A stretch of 64,000 nt of DNA from Paenilisteria portnoyi (GCF_014322795.1 NZ_JAASTT010000016.1:1-64000), one strand, 5' to 3'. Counted from the first letter of the stretch, positions 1 to 7,849 are shown. A program made the numbers and translations. Notes: generated by a model not told the origin, from the letters alone.

Positions 1-133
1 CGTTTAAAAATGAAAAATCATAAAATTGGATTCGTCTAATTTCGAATAAAAAGCGACTTATGAAATTGGTTCAATTAGGTAACTGGATAGGTTATACTAG
101 ACTGGACAGAAGAAATAAGGTGCGCACAATAAA

Positions 134-350
134 ATTGGCGATGTGACGCGCGTGGCGGATCGTAAAGGCCGGAGCGAGACGTATTGACTATGATGCGTTC
201 GGGAATGTCGCTAGCGAGACGGATGTGCGTGGGAATAAGACGTTTGACGTCGATGTGTATCATTTCTTTTTAGCGTACTTTTATGAGAATGCGGTGCTAT
301 GTGAGGAGGTAGATGAGATAGTGCGGGATTATTTTTATATCTATTATTGA
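134..350 (+). pseudogene. RHS/YD-repeat protein remnant
   Basis: Two reading frames together spell YD-repeat sequence. One frame (140-184) gives DVTRVADRKGRSETY and then stops. The other (from 180) gives YDAFGNVASETD, typical of RHS/WapA-type wall-associated toxins, and continues to a TGA at 348-350. The frameshift lies between about 176 and 190. There is no start codon or ribosome site, and the large N-terminal part is absent, so this is a decayed 3' piece. The antisense ORF over it is a shadow. The YD signature is clear; the family member cannot be named. Confidence 0.6.
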
Positions 351-554
351 GATTTGGAATGGAAGTTTTTCGAATGAATTCGACGAATATACGAATAAAG
401 AATGACTGGTCAGTGGTTGCAATGCTGGGCGTGATTTATTGTACGCTAATAGTCACATTGTGATATCGAAGCGTGTTTTAATTTGTGAATGGATGGAAGC
501 AATGTATCTATGATATACTGCATCTAATACATATTATTTAGAAAGAGGTGCGAG

Positions 555-1184
555 ATGAAGGCGTACTTATTAGATATTACATTACGATATTGCGAGCCGA
601 GAATAAGCCGGCGCGTTATTTTGCCAGCAGAAATTACTTTTGAACAATTACATCGTGTGATTCAGGCAACAATGGGATGGGAGGATTCTCATCTTTATGA
701 ATTTATTTTAGATGAGGCGCAAACACAAATTTTAGATGATATGGTTTATGATGATATGAAGGCGCAACAAAAATATTACCAATCATTATCTGTGAAAGAT
801 CTGGCGAAAATGCCGAATCCTTTCTTAGCGAAATTAAAGATTCGTAAACCTAGGGCGAAGATAGACCAGTATTTGGAAAAGGGAATGATTTTTCAGTATA
901 TCTATGATTTTGGTGATGATTGGATTCATGACATCAATGTAGTAGAAATAGAAGACAATTATGAAGCTAATTATCCAGAAGTCTTATCCTTTGAGGGTGG
1001 TTATCCTATCGAGGATTGTGGGGGACCACCTGGTTATGAAGAAATCCATCATGTCATGTCAAATCCCAATCATCCGGAATACAAGGACATGAAAAGTTGG
1101 TTAGACCCAAGTTGGGATGCTCCATATGATCTGGATTATGCAAATATCTATATGGAGGCCTATTTGCAATTAAAACGCAAATAA
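555..1184 (+). CDS. PRiA4_ORF3 family protein
   Basis: A 209-residue protein of the plasmid pRiA4b ORF-3 (PRiA4_ORF3) family. Family features seen are the opening MKAYLLDITLRYCEPRISRR, the segment ATMGWEDSHLYEF (about residues 39-51), and the YIYDFGDDWIHDI block (about 115-127). The family occurs next to mobile elements and in accessory islands; its biochemical role is not established. A good ribosome site (AGAAAGAGGTG) precedes the ATG at 555. It stands alone and is followed by a hairpin. The neighbouring RHS remnant and toxin-antitoxin pair suit an accessory locus. Confidence 0.85.
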   Translation: MKAYLLDITLRYCEPRISRRVILPAEITFEQLHRVIQATMGWEDSHLYEFILDEAQTQILDDMVYDDMKAQQKYYQSLSVKDLAKMPNPFLAKLKIRKPRAKIDQYLEKGMIFQYIYDFGDDWIHDINVVEIEDNYEANYPEVLSFEGGYPIEDCGGPPGYEEIHHVMSNPNHPEYKDMKSWLDPSWDAPYDLDYANIYMEAYLQLKRK

Positions 1185-1205
1185 GGAGAGTGCTGCGTTT
1201 GGTCA

Positions 1206-1247
1206 AAGTAAAGCCCTTATCACTAGTATGCGATAGGGGCTTTACTT
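1206..1247. terminator. hairpin after PRiA4_ORF3 gene
   Basis: Inverted repeat with arms around AAAGCCCTTATC and GATAGGGGCTTT, extended by matching AAGT/ACTT ends (about 16 pairs including one wobble), with a 10-nt loop. It lies 22 nt after the stop codon. The U-tract is poor on either strand, so termination may be weak. Confidence 0.5.
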
Positions 1248-1351
1248 ATTGGTTACTTTTTCTGGTATAGATTTTTTAGCCAGTAATTAACCTGTGACTA
1301 GACCGATGAATATTAAAGATAGAATGGTATCTGTTATTAACACGGAATCCA

Positions 1352-1627
1352 CTATTTGTCATAGACCATGCGACGATACCCGATATTTAGAATCAAAATA
1401 ACGATTTCATCATCTTTAATTTCCGCGATTAATCGATAATCACCAACTCGATACCGCCATTGTCCAACGCGATTTCCAACAAGGCTTTTTCCGTGCACAC
1501 GTGGATTTGTTGTTCCCTCTAAATGTTTTTCGATCCATGAAACAAGGAGCTTTGCCTGAAAACGGTCCATTTTTTTTAATGCTTCCTGTGCTTCTTTCTC
1601 GAAGCGTACATGATAGCCATCACTCAT
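1352..1627 (-). CDS. RelE/ParE-type toxin
   Basis: A 91-residue type II toxin-antitoxin toxin of the RelE superfamily, expected to act as a ribosome-dependent mRNA endonuclease. The small RelE fold is recognisable: N-terminal YHVRFEKEAQEALKKMD, the central KSLVGNRVGQWRYRVGDYRLIAE strand segment with conserved basic and aromatic residues (W, R, Y, R), and the C-terminal LNIGYRRMVYDK. Its start overlaps the antitoxin stop by 4 nt, the usual coupled arrangement. Family is clear, target is inferred. Confidence 0.88.
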   Translation of the reverse strand: MSDGYHVRFEKEAQEALKKMDRFQAKLLVSWIEKHLEGTTNPRVHGKSLVGNRVGQWRYRVGDYRLIAEIKDDEIVILILNIGYRRMVYDK

Positions 1628-1845
1628 AAATCAAGTGCCTTTTTCATCTCTTGAAGAGAGAGGCTTTCATCTTTCGCATGATGGGCTTGCAGTGCGCTTT
1701 TGTATAGGTCTAAGTCGATTTGATTTTCTAAGCTTTCTAGAATTTGATTTCGACTGAGTTCAGATATAGAAATTCCATTAAACTCGGCCATTCTTTGGAT
1801 AAATTCTTTTTCTTCATCAGAAACGCGAAATGTGATAGTTGTCAT
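1624..1845 (-). CDS. RelB-type antitoxin (DUF6290-like)
   Basis: A 73-residue partner of the downstream toxin. The N-terminus (TITFRVSDEEKEFIQRMAEF) fits a ribbon-helix-helix DNA-binding antitoxin of the RelB/DUF6290 kind; the acidic C-terminus would wrap the toxin. The ribosome site is an AGAGGAGTG just upstream. It is first in the operon, so the pair should autoregulate, probably through the palindrome at 1898-1909. Confidence 0.85.
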   Translation of the reverse strand: MTTITFRVSDEEKEFIQRMAEFNGISISELSRNQILESLENQIDLDLYKSALQAHHAKDESLSLQEMKKALDL

Positions 1846-1897
1846 TGGTTAACACTCCTCTTAATATGCGTACCTTCTTCATCTTATGAATATTGTA

Positions 1898-1909
1898 ACA
1901 CATATGTGT
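1898..1909. promoter_or_regulatory. palindrome upstream of toxin-antitoxin operon
   Basis: Perfect 12-bp palindrome ACACATATGTGT, extended imperfectly by TTGTA/TACAA on both sides, 53 bp upstream of the antitoxin start. On the minus strand a TACAAT hexamer overlaps its edge and could be the -10. Position and symmetry fit an operator for the antitoxin; no direct proof. Confidence 0.45.
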
Positions 1910-1984
1910 ACAAAAGGGGAGAAGAGGAGTTTATAATATCGGTCGAGTGTACTAACTTTTCGAGAAGGTTATTAAAAAAGTCAA

Positions 1985-2938
1985 TCAACGTCCTAAAAGC
2001 TCTTGCGCATTCTCAAAAAACAATTTCTGCTTAAACTCCACAGAATACAAATCACTTTCCTCCAACACGCTAGCCAAGTGCAATACCGCAGGCGTTGGCG
2101 TGTAAGGCGTATCAGATGCATACACAAGTTTTTCAGGATCTATAAAATCCGTCAATGCTGGCAATTGCTGCGGTAATACAAAGCCCGCCACATCAAAATA
2201 TAGATTTTTCATAGTGCCTTTAAGATTCACTTGCGCGTCTGTCAATGCAGGGTTCAGCGCTTGTGCTAAGCCAACGCGTTCCACAATCAGCGAGAGAACA
2301 GCTCCACCATGCGGAATAATGAATCGAATATTTGGATACCGCGTGAAAACGCCATTTTGAAGCATATTCATCACTGTGCGTGTTGTATCAAAGAAGAACT
2401 CCATAATCGGTGCGGGAATATCCCCAGCAACATTTTTGTCATGCGTCGCGGGTTCGTTAGGGTGAATGGCAACGATGGCCGCCCGCTCATTCAATCGAGC
2501 CATAATCGGATCCAATCTAGTGTCACCAAGATAGACGCCATGCGAGTTTGTCGGAAGTGTAAAACCGTTAGCATGTTGTTCATCTAGCGCCGTATCAATG
2601 GTTTCTATGCTTGCTTGAACGTATGGAATAGGCAACGATGCAAAAAAGCCGATTTTGTCTGGATAGGTCGCTTGTTGAAGGGCGCCGTAGCTGTTCACTT
2701 CATGAATCAAGGCAATTGTGCTGTCTTCTTCACCAGTATTGGGATGGGGAGAAGAAATCGAAATAACAGAATAGTCTATATCAGTCTGCGCCATAATACC
2801 AAGCGCTGTTTCAATTTCATATGCTGGCGTTTTCACACCGTCCCCCATGTCATCAAAATAATCATGCAAAAATTGTTTGTAGCCTGGGGAAAGGTAATGC
2901 GCGTGTAAATCTATTTTTTTATAAGTCACCGTGTCCAT
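1985..2938 (-). CDS. amidohydrolase (ACMSD-like)
   Basis: A 317-residue TIM-barrel protein of the amidohydrolase_2 family, related to aminocarboxymuconate-semialdehyde and resorcylate decarboxylases. Metal-site motifs are present: DLHAH at residues 10-14, the IHP histidine near 157, the PHGG histidine near 210 and ASDTPY near 276. It likely decarboxylates or hydrolyses a small carboxylic acid; the substrate is unknown. It starts 6 nt after the alpha/beta hydrolase stop, so the two form an operon under the TetR-type control region at 3826-3888. Confidence 0.8.
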   Translation of the reverse strand: MDTVTYKKIDLHAHYLSPGYKQFLHDYFDDMGDGVKTPAYEIETALGIMAQTDIDYSVISISSPHPNTGEEDSTIALIHEVNSYGALQQATYPDKIGFFASLPIPYVQASIETIDTALDEQHANGFTLPTNSHGVYLGDTRLDPIMARLNERAAIVAIHPNEPATHDKNVAGDIPAPIMEFFFDTTRTVMNMLQNGVFTRYPNIRFIIPHGGAVLSLIVERVGLAQALNPALTDAQVNLKGTMKNLYFDVAGFVLPQQLPALTDFIDPEKLVYASDTPYTPTPAVLHLASVLEESDLYSVEFKQKLFFENAQELLGR

Positions 2939-2944
2939 CTCCTT

Positions 2945-3784
2945 TTAACGAAAAAGCGCCATTAGTGTTGTTGTAAAGCCTTCTGGTTTTTGAACGTAGC
3001 CCAAGTGTGCACCTGGGATATCATAAATCGGTAAATCTAAATAATCGCCAAGAACGTGCATAACGTCTTGAGGGAACGAGCCTTTTGAGTCGGTACCATT
3101 CAATAAACGAATTTTGTCGCGGTGTTGTTTAAAAGCATTAAAATCAATGTCACGGCTCGTATATTGGCGAATTTCATAATTAAACCAATAATTCATGCCT
3201 TGTACTTCTGGATTGCTCATATCGTTCAAATCAACACCAGGTCGGGACATCATTCTTTGATCCAATTCAACCGTACGCATAGCTTCGGCGAATTTTTCCA
3301 TACCAAGTGCAAAGTTTTCCGTCAAAGCAATCGTCACAATTTCATTATTAGCATCTTGCCATTTCTTTGCGTCCGGTAAAATAGTGTTGATAGGCGATTC
3401 ATGGAAGGCTATTTGCTCCACAATCTCCGGAAAATCTTGCAATGTTTCCATGGCTACAATAGATCCTGAGGACGATCCCATAATGAATACTTTTTCGTCC
3501 CCACTTACAGCTTGTGCTAATGCTGCAACATCGGCGGCGTCTGTCTTCAAGCGGTATGTACTGTTGATATCAGCTACCTCTTGCGGCATATCTCCCGTCA
3601 ATTTACTTTGACCAAAACCGCGGCGATCGTAAGTAACGACATTAAAATGCTCCTTCAAAAACATGCTAGCTGGTTTGAAAATATCACCAGTTCCATTAGC
3701 GCCAGGAATTAGAATTAAAGTAGGTCCTTGCCCAGTTGTTTCATAAAATAAATTTGCTCCATCACGTGTTAAAATTGCCATCAT
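2945..3784 (-). CDS. alpha/beta hydrolase
   Basis: A 279-residue serine hydrolase of the alpha/beta fold. Visible are the oxyanion-hole region (LILIPGANGTG, about residues 24-34), the nucleophile elbow GSSSGS near residue 102-107 and the catalytic histidine in GAHLGYVQ near 260. No signal peptide, so cytoplasmic. First gene of a two-gene operon with the amidohydrolase, divergent from a TetR regulator. Pairing with an amidohydrolase suggests breakdown of an aromatic or ester compound; this is inference. Confidence 0.82.
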   Translation of the reverse strand: MMAILTRDGANLFYETTGQGPTLILIPGANGTGDIFKPASMFLKEHFNVVTYDRRGFGQSKLTGDMPQEVADINSTYRLKTDAADVAALAQAVSGDEKVFIMGSSSGSIVAMETLQDFPEIVEQIAFHESPINTILPDAKKWQDANNEIVTIALTENFALGMEKFAEAMRTVELDQRMMSRPGVDLNDMSNPEVQGMNYWFNYEIRQYTSRDIDFNAFKQHRDKIRLLNGTDSKGSFPQDVMHVLGDYLDLPIYDIPGAHLGYVQKPEGFTTTLMALFR

Positions 3785-3825
3785 CTATCGCTCCTCTAAG
3801 CTTTTTTGTGTAAATCAATATCAAA

Positions 3826-3842
3826 AACTCATGCCATGAGTT
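3826..3842. promoter_or_regulatory. TetR-type operator 1
   Basis: AACTCAT-GCC-ATGAGTT, 7-bp perfect arms around a 3-bp centre. It shares ACTCAT-N3-ATGAGT with operator 2, centred about 40 bp away. It lies just downstream of the predicted start of the hydrolase transcript, where bound repressor would block elongation. Confidence 0.65.
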
Positions 3843-3859
3843 GAATGATTTATAAACGT

Positions 3860-3888
3860 AGTATACACTCATGGTATGAGTTAGTCAA
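3860..3888 (-). promoter_or_regulatory. hydrolase operon promoter with embedded operator 2
   Basis: Minus-strand -35 TTGACT (3883-3888) and -10 TATACT (3860-3865) with a 17-bp spacer. The spacer contains the palindrome ACTCAT-GGT-ATGAGT (plus-strand reading, 3867-3881). A repressor there would occlude RNA polymerase. A plus-strand promoter for the TetR gene (TTGAAT at 3841-3846, TACACT at 3864-3869) overlaps, so both directions could be controlled together. Confidence 0.65.
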
Positions 3889-3919
3889 CATATTGTATTT
3901 TAAGGAGGCAGGAAATAGG

Positions 3920-4480
3920 ATGAAACGTCGAGGATTGACGCGTGAAATCGTTTTAGAAAAGGCGCTAGAAATTACGTATCAAAAGGGGTTTCGCGATCTT
4001 ACCTATAATGGACTAGCGCGTGAACTTTCTGTACAACCACAATCACTTTATCGCTGGGTTAGTAATATTGCAGATGTTAAAAGTAGTGTTTTGGCTACAT
4101 ATTTAGGTAGTTTAGTGGATGCGCTACAAGCAGAATTAGAGAATTATTCTGGGAAAGAAGTGTTAGAAATTTTTGCGAAGCGCTTTTCTGAATTTGTGGA
4201 GGCGGATTCGATCGATCGGTTCAATGTGCTGGATATATTAAGCGGTTTGACGGAATACGGGCACATAGAAACGGTGAACGAGGTGTTATTGAACTTGCGA
4301 GAACTTGCGCTTAAACCAGTGAGGGAACTAACGAAAGACCCTGCTTCTGCTCATTTGAACGAGTTGCTTTTTCTGAATGTTGTTATTGGGTATATCACGC
4401 TGGCCAGCACCGGTTTACAGCCAGCGGATTCCAAACAGGCTTTTCAAGAAAATATCCAGCGCATTATCACGTTGTTTTGA
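3920..4480 (+). CDS. TetR/AcrR family regulator
   Basis: A 187-residue one-component repressor. The N-terminus has the TetR helix-turn-helix (REIVLEKALEITYQKGF... LARELSVQPQSLYRWVSNI, residues about 8-50). The C-terminal ligand domain resembles the WHG type. The ATG at 3920 is preferred because AAGGAGG lies 13 nt upstream; the longer frame starting at 3845 begins inside the operator region. Divergent from the hydrolase operon, which it probably represses through the two palindromes. Confidence 0.85.
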   Translation: MKRRGLTREIVLEKALEITYQKGFRDLTYNGLARELSVQPQSLYRWVSNIADVKSSVLATYLGSLVDALQAELENYSGKEVLEIFAKRFSEFVEADSIDRFNVLDILSGLTEYGHIETVNEVLLNLRELALKPVRELTKDPASAHLNELLFLNVVIGYITLASTGLQPADSKQAFQENIQRIITLF

Positions 4481-4484
4481 CTCG

Positions 4485-4757
4485 CTAAAACTGGTTATTT
4501 TCTTCAAAATAGGCTAACAAAAAATCACGGAACAGTGTCTCGGACGGCGACATGTTCCGTTTTTTTGTCGTGATGATCCCAACTGACCGCCGCAATTCCT
4601 TGTCCATCAAGGCAATGCTTCGCGTCTCTTTAAATATCGCCCCATCCAAAATCATCTCTGGCAAAATGCTAATTCCGAGTCCCGCGCCAACTAACCCCTG
4701 AATCGTATGAAAATCACGACTTTGAAAAATCGTCTCGAGCTCAATGCCTTTCATCAC
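4485..4757 (-). pseudogene. truncated gltC duplicate (LysR C-terminal part)
   Basis: An 89-residue match to the C-terminal third of the full LysR gene at 6919-7818, nearly identical apart from a few residues and the last six. DNA identity is high, roughly 90 percent by eye. Homology ends abruptly at about 4757, inside what would be the ligand-binding domain, so the DNA-binding domain is missing. It is a duplication remnant and probably not functional. Confidence 0.85.
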
Positions 4758-4823
4758 GGAATCATCAGGAAAAGTGTACCATTGGGAAACATAAATTCAG
4801 GCGTAAATATAGGATTTTTTCGT

Positions 4824-4853
4824 AAGGCGTTTTCCTGATGGAGCGCCTTTTTT
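4824..4853 (+). terminator. small hairpin with T-run
   Basis: AAGGCG and CGCCTT arms around a 16-nt loop followed by TTTT. It sits in the gap between the gltC fragment and the MerR-type promoter. Confidence 0.4.
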
Positions 4854-4908
4854 CGTGGTTTTAACGAAGGCTTGACTATCGCATATCACGAATTAGAATT
4901 ATTCACGC

Positions 4909-4939
4909 TTGCCTTGGAGTGCACTCCATGTGTTTTAAT
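4909..4939 (+). promoter_or_regulatory. MerR-type promoter with 19-bp spacer
   Basis: -35 TTGCCT (4909-4914) and -10 TTTAAT (4934-4939) are separated by 19 bp. The spacer holds the perfect palindrome GGAGTGCACTCC (4916-4927). This over-long spacer with a central GGAGTnnACTCC dyad is the signature of MerR-family activation. No merR gene is in the window. A near twin lies at 18416-18446. Confidence 0.7.
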
Positions 4940-4971
4940 TTACAGGTAGAAGGTTGGAGGCGAGTTACAGA

Positions 4972-5043
4972 ATGAACGCAAAATTATCTACAAAACTGCT
5001 CCAACTAAAAGAAGCTGCTGAGTGGGGAGATTGTAAAATATGA
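4972..5043 (+). CDS. possible 23-residue leader peptide
   Basis: An ATG after GGTTGGAGG opens a 23-codon frame (MNAKLSTKLLQLKEAAEWG...) downstream of the MerR-type promoter. Its TGA overlaps the ATG at 5040 (ATGA), suggesting translational coupling to the oxidoreductase frame. It could equally be the stub of a deleted gene. No family recognised. Confidence 0.25.
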   Translation: MNAKLSTKLLQLKEAAEWGDCKI

Positions 5044-5132
5044 AGAAAATAATCGCTTTTTCAGCTATGGATGTAGTTGTGCTAGCTGTATGCGTTGTCG
5101 TAGCTATAGATGCTAAAGGAGAGGACAAACAA

Positions 5133-5546
5133 ATGAGTCATGCCAATTTATTTATCAATGCAAGTAAGAATCGGGACGGGAATACGGCAAGGTTAGCCAA
5201 GGACTATTTTGACGGGCAACCTTATAAGCAAGTAAATTTAGTAGATTATTACATCAAGCAACTCGGGCAAAATAGCGAGTCAGATGATTTTGAAAAGGTT
5301 CGTTCTGAGATTGAATCGGCTAAAAATAGTGTGATTGGTACGCCTGTTTACTGGTCCGATATAACGGGGCTATTGAAAACGTTTATTGATCGACACGAGA
5401 CGGTGGATACAAGATATGATGGAAAAAATGTGAAGATTATTGTGCAAGGTTCTGGCCCCACGGAAGGGGAAATCGCAGCCATTTCGCATGTGTTAGAGCA
5501 TTGGACGGAGCGGTTTAGTATGGAATATAAAGGAGTAATCAAATAA
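5133..5546 (+). CDS. NAD(P)H-dependent FMN oxidoreductase (flavodoxin fold)
   Basis: A 137-residue flavodoxin-like protein. From the ATG at 5133 it shows the phosphate loop ASKNRDGNTARLA, the IGTPVYWSDITGLLKTFIDR segment that cradles FMN, and VQGSGPTEGE. This is the NADPH-dependent FMN reductase family, likely reducing quinones or electrophiles. The start at 5133 has AAAGGAGAGG nine nt upstream. An in-frame start at 5040 would add 31 residues with a hydrophobic stretch, which is unusual for this family. It is driven by the MerR-type promoter and followed by an MFS exporter, suggesting a response to a toxic compound. Confidence 0.78.
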   Translation: MSHANLFINASKNRDGNTARLAKDYFDGQPYKQVNLVDYYIKQLGQNSESDDFEKVRSEIESAKNSVIGTPVYWSDITGLLKTFIDRHETVDTRYDGKNVKIIVQGSGPTEGEIAAISHVLEHWTERFSMEYKGVIK

Positions 5547-5613
5547 CAAACCTACTTGGTATCAAGAGATGACCTAGTAAGGCAATATGAAAAATTGGAG
5601 TGAATGATACAAA

Positions 5614-6927
5614 GTGAAACAAGAAAAATTCGGCATGGTTTTGCCAATTACATTATTAGCATATTTTTTAATTTTGATGGATAATTCGATTATTTTTACG
5701 AGTTCTACGCAAATTGGGCAAAGCTTGGAGATGTCCGCGACTAATTTATCGTGGGTGTCCAATGCCTATACATTAACTTTTGGTGGGTTTTTATTATTGA
5801 GTGGTCGATTGTCAGATTTACTGGGACGCAAACGAATCTTTTTCATTGGCTTAATCATATTTGGTGTTAGTTCGCTGCTCATCGGAGTATCTCAAAATGC
5901 TACGATGATGATTGTGATGCGAGCTTTACAAGGCGTGGGTAGCTCGATTATTGCGCCTACGACATTAGCTTTAATGATGGACGCGTATACGGGAAACATG
6001 CGGCAAAAAGCGATTTCTTATTATGGCGCGATGGCAGGCATTGGGGCGAGTGTGGGCTTACTAATCGGAGGAGCTCTGACCAGTTGGATTTCATGGCGAG
6101 CGGGGTTTTTAATTAATGTTCCTTTCACGATAGCGCTGATTTTCCTTACTTTGAAATGTGTTAAAAGTTCTCCAATGAGTAAATCAAAAATCGACTATTT
6201 GGGAAGTTTATTATCGATACTGGGATTAGGAGGTTTTATTTTTGGCTTGACGGAAAGGAGCGCTGTCTTAATTGGCATTAGTGTTCTTGTTTTAGTTGCT
6301 TTTGTTCTGCGGGAACGTGCCATTAAATTTCCTATTTTGCCATTGATGCTTTTCAAAAATCGAATTCGTTCTGGTGCTTACATTGCGCGTTTATTATTTA
6401 TGATGGCGATGTTGCCGTATTGGTTTTTTGTACCGCAAGTGATGCAGAGTGAATTTCATTTTTCAGCGTTACAAGCGGGGCTAGGATTTTTTCCGCTGAC
6501 CGTTTTGAATTTTATCGTAGCGATGCAGTTACCGAAGTTGGTCGCTAAATTTGGCAATAATCGTATGTTAATGGTGGGCGAGGTCATCCTATTTATCGGC
6601 TTATTGTGGACGGCTTTATCGGATTTGAGTAATGGTTATTGGATCGCAATTGCCCTGCCGATGTCTGTTATTGGTATCGGTCAAGGCTTGATTTTAGCGC
6701 CAGTCACATCAGCGGGGGTTCACGATGCGCCTAAGGAACTGGCTGGTGCTGCTAGTGGATTAACAAATACGATGCATCAAATCGGTGGGCCAATCGGACT
6801 GTCCATTATCGTGGCATCAACCGCTAATTTTCATATGGAAGTCACCTTCATGACGCTGTTTACTCTCCTTGCTGGCATCATTGTGGCGGTCATGATTTTA
6901 GGTGGAAGCAGGCTGAAGCTAGATTGA
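5614..6927 (+). CDS. MFS drug exporter (DHA2-like)
   Basis: A 437-residue polytopic membrane protein with 12 or more hydrophobic segments. The N-terminus (LILMDNSIIFTSSTQIG) and the loop SGRLSDLLGRKRIF are typical of proton-driven multidrug exporters of the DHA2/EmrB type, and motif C (GASVGLLIGGALTSWISWRAGFLIN pattern, about residues 146-170) is present. The start is GTG with a weak GGAG site. It sits 67 bp after the oxidoreductase, probably cotranscribed. The substrate is unknown. Confidence 0.85.
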   Translation: MKQEKFGMVLPITLLAYFLILMDNSIIFTSSTQIGQSLEMSATNLSWVSNAYTLTFGGFLLLSGRLSDLLGRKRIFFIGLIIFGVSSLLIGVSQNATMMIVMRALQGVGSSIIAPTTLALMMDAYTGNMRQKAISYYGAMAGIGASVGLLIGGALTSWISWRAGFLINVPFTIALIFLTLKCVKSSPMSKSKIDYLGSLLSILGLGGFIFGLTERSAVLIGISVLVLVAFVLRERAIKFPILPLMLFKNRIRSGAYIARLLFMMAMLPYWFFVPQVMQSEFHFSALQAGLGFFPLTVLNFIVAMQLPKLVAKFGNNRMLMVGEVILFIGLLWTALSDLSNGYWIAIALPMSVIGIGQGLILAPVTSAGVHDAPKELAGAASGLTNTMHQIGGPIGLSIIVASTANFHMEVTFMTLFTLLAGIIVAVMILGGSRLKLD

Positions 6928-7818
6928 TTTATTGCTATCAAAATACCCCAACAAAAAATCACGGAACAGTGTCTCGGACGGCGACATGTTCCGTCTTTTT
7001 GTCGTGATAATCCCAACGGACCGCCTCAACTCCTGGTCCATCAACGCAATGCTACGCGTCTCTTTAAAAATCGCCCCATCCAATATCATCTCTGGCAAAA
7101 TGCTGATGCCAAGCCCCGCGCCAACCAATCCCTGAATCGTGTGGAAATCACGGCTTTGAAAAATCGTCTCGAGTTCAATACCTTTCATTCGCGCCGTATC
7201 TTCCACTAAATGAAACAAATCGAAATCCTGCGGGTACAAAATAAACTTCTCGTCCGCCAAATCTGCAAGCGAAACGGAGTGCTTCCCAGCCAACCGATGC
7301 CCACTCGGCACAATCAACTTCAACTTCTCATCAAAAAAGCGATGCGGCATAATCTCGTCATCTTCTTCTGGAACCGGTGATAAAAACGTGACATCCAGCG
7401 CGCCAGTCACCAACATCTGCTTCAAATCGCGATTCGAGCCTTCCATAAAACGATACGTAATCCGCGGATACTTCTCCCGAAACGCGGAAATAACAGCAGG
7501 TAGAACTTTTGTAGCAATCGAGTTTGGCAGTCCAACGCGAATTTCGCCAACTGTTGGATCGGTGTATTCTTCCACAATCGCTTGGGCTTTTTGCAATTCC
7601 TGTAAACCGATTTTGGCTTGGCGCAAGAAATCCTGACCTACCGCTGTCAGTTGCATATTGCGGCCAATCCGGTCGAACAGCTTGATTCCGAGCTCTTCCT
7701 CGAGTTTTGTTATCTGTCTACTGACGGCAGATTGGGCGACGTGTAAATTTTCCGATGCTTGGGTCATATGTTCGACGCGCGCGACTTCAATAAAGTACTT
7801 TAATTGTCGTAATTCCAT
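6919..7818 (-). CDS. gltC: LysR regulator GltC-like
   Basis: A 299-residue LysR-type regulator divergent from gltB-gltD, the arrangement of Bacillus GltC, which activates glutamate synthase genes. The helix-turn-helix is MTQASENLHVAQSAVSRQITKLEEELGIKLFDR (residues about 18-50); the substrate domain follows. The ATG at 7818 starts the conserved MELRQLKYFIEVA; the upstream 29 codons lack a family match. Its 3' end overlaps the MFS gene end by 9 nt (convergent). A truncated copy lies at 4485-4757. Confidence 0.85.
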   Translation of the reverse strand: MELRQLKYFIEVARVEHMTQASENLHVAQSAVSRQITKLEEELGIKLFDRIGRNMQLTAVGQDFLRQAKIGLQELQKAQAIVEEYTDPTVGEIRVGLPNSIATKVLPAVISAFREKYPRITYRFMEGSNRDLKQMLVTGALDVTFLSPVPEEDDEIMPHRFFDEKLKLIVPSGHRLAGKHSVSLADLADEKFILYPQDFDLFHLVEDTARMKGIELETIFQSRDFHTIQGLVGAGLGISILPEMILDGAIFKETRSIALMDQELRRSVGIITTKRRNMSPSETLFRDFLLGYFDSNKSI

Positions 7819-7834
7819 TGCTTGTCTCCGATCT

Positions 7835-7849
7835 ATCTCGAAATGAGAT
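7835..7849. promoter_or_regulatory. candidate GltC box
   Basis: ATCTC-GAAAT-GAGAT, a dyad with 5-bp arms, 16 bp upstream of the gltC start. It closely resembles the dyad-symmetry Box I of Bacillus gltC-gltAB control regions (from memory). A weaker TTTCGATAAATGAAA element lies about 35 bp further toward gltB. Confidence 0.55.

Noticed and set aside
75-263. 62-codon minus-strand ORF
   Set aside because: It lies antisense to clear YD-repeat coding sequence and has no ribosome site.
374-463. 29-codon plus-strand frame after the RHS remnant with a hydrophobic end, possibly an immunity peptide
   Set aside because: Weak ribosome site, no similarity, and it follows a decayed gene; not enough support.
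4518-4566. Terminator-like stem GGAACA...TGTTCC plus T-run in the gltC fragment, repeated at 6963
   Set aside because: It is inside coding sequence in the full gltC copy and explained by the codons; kept only as part of the duplication.
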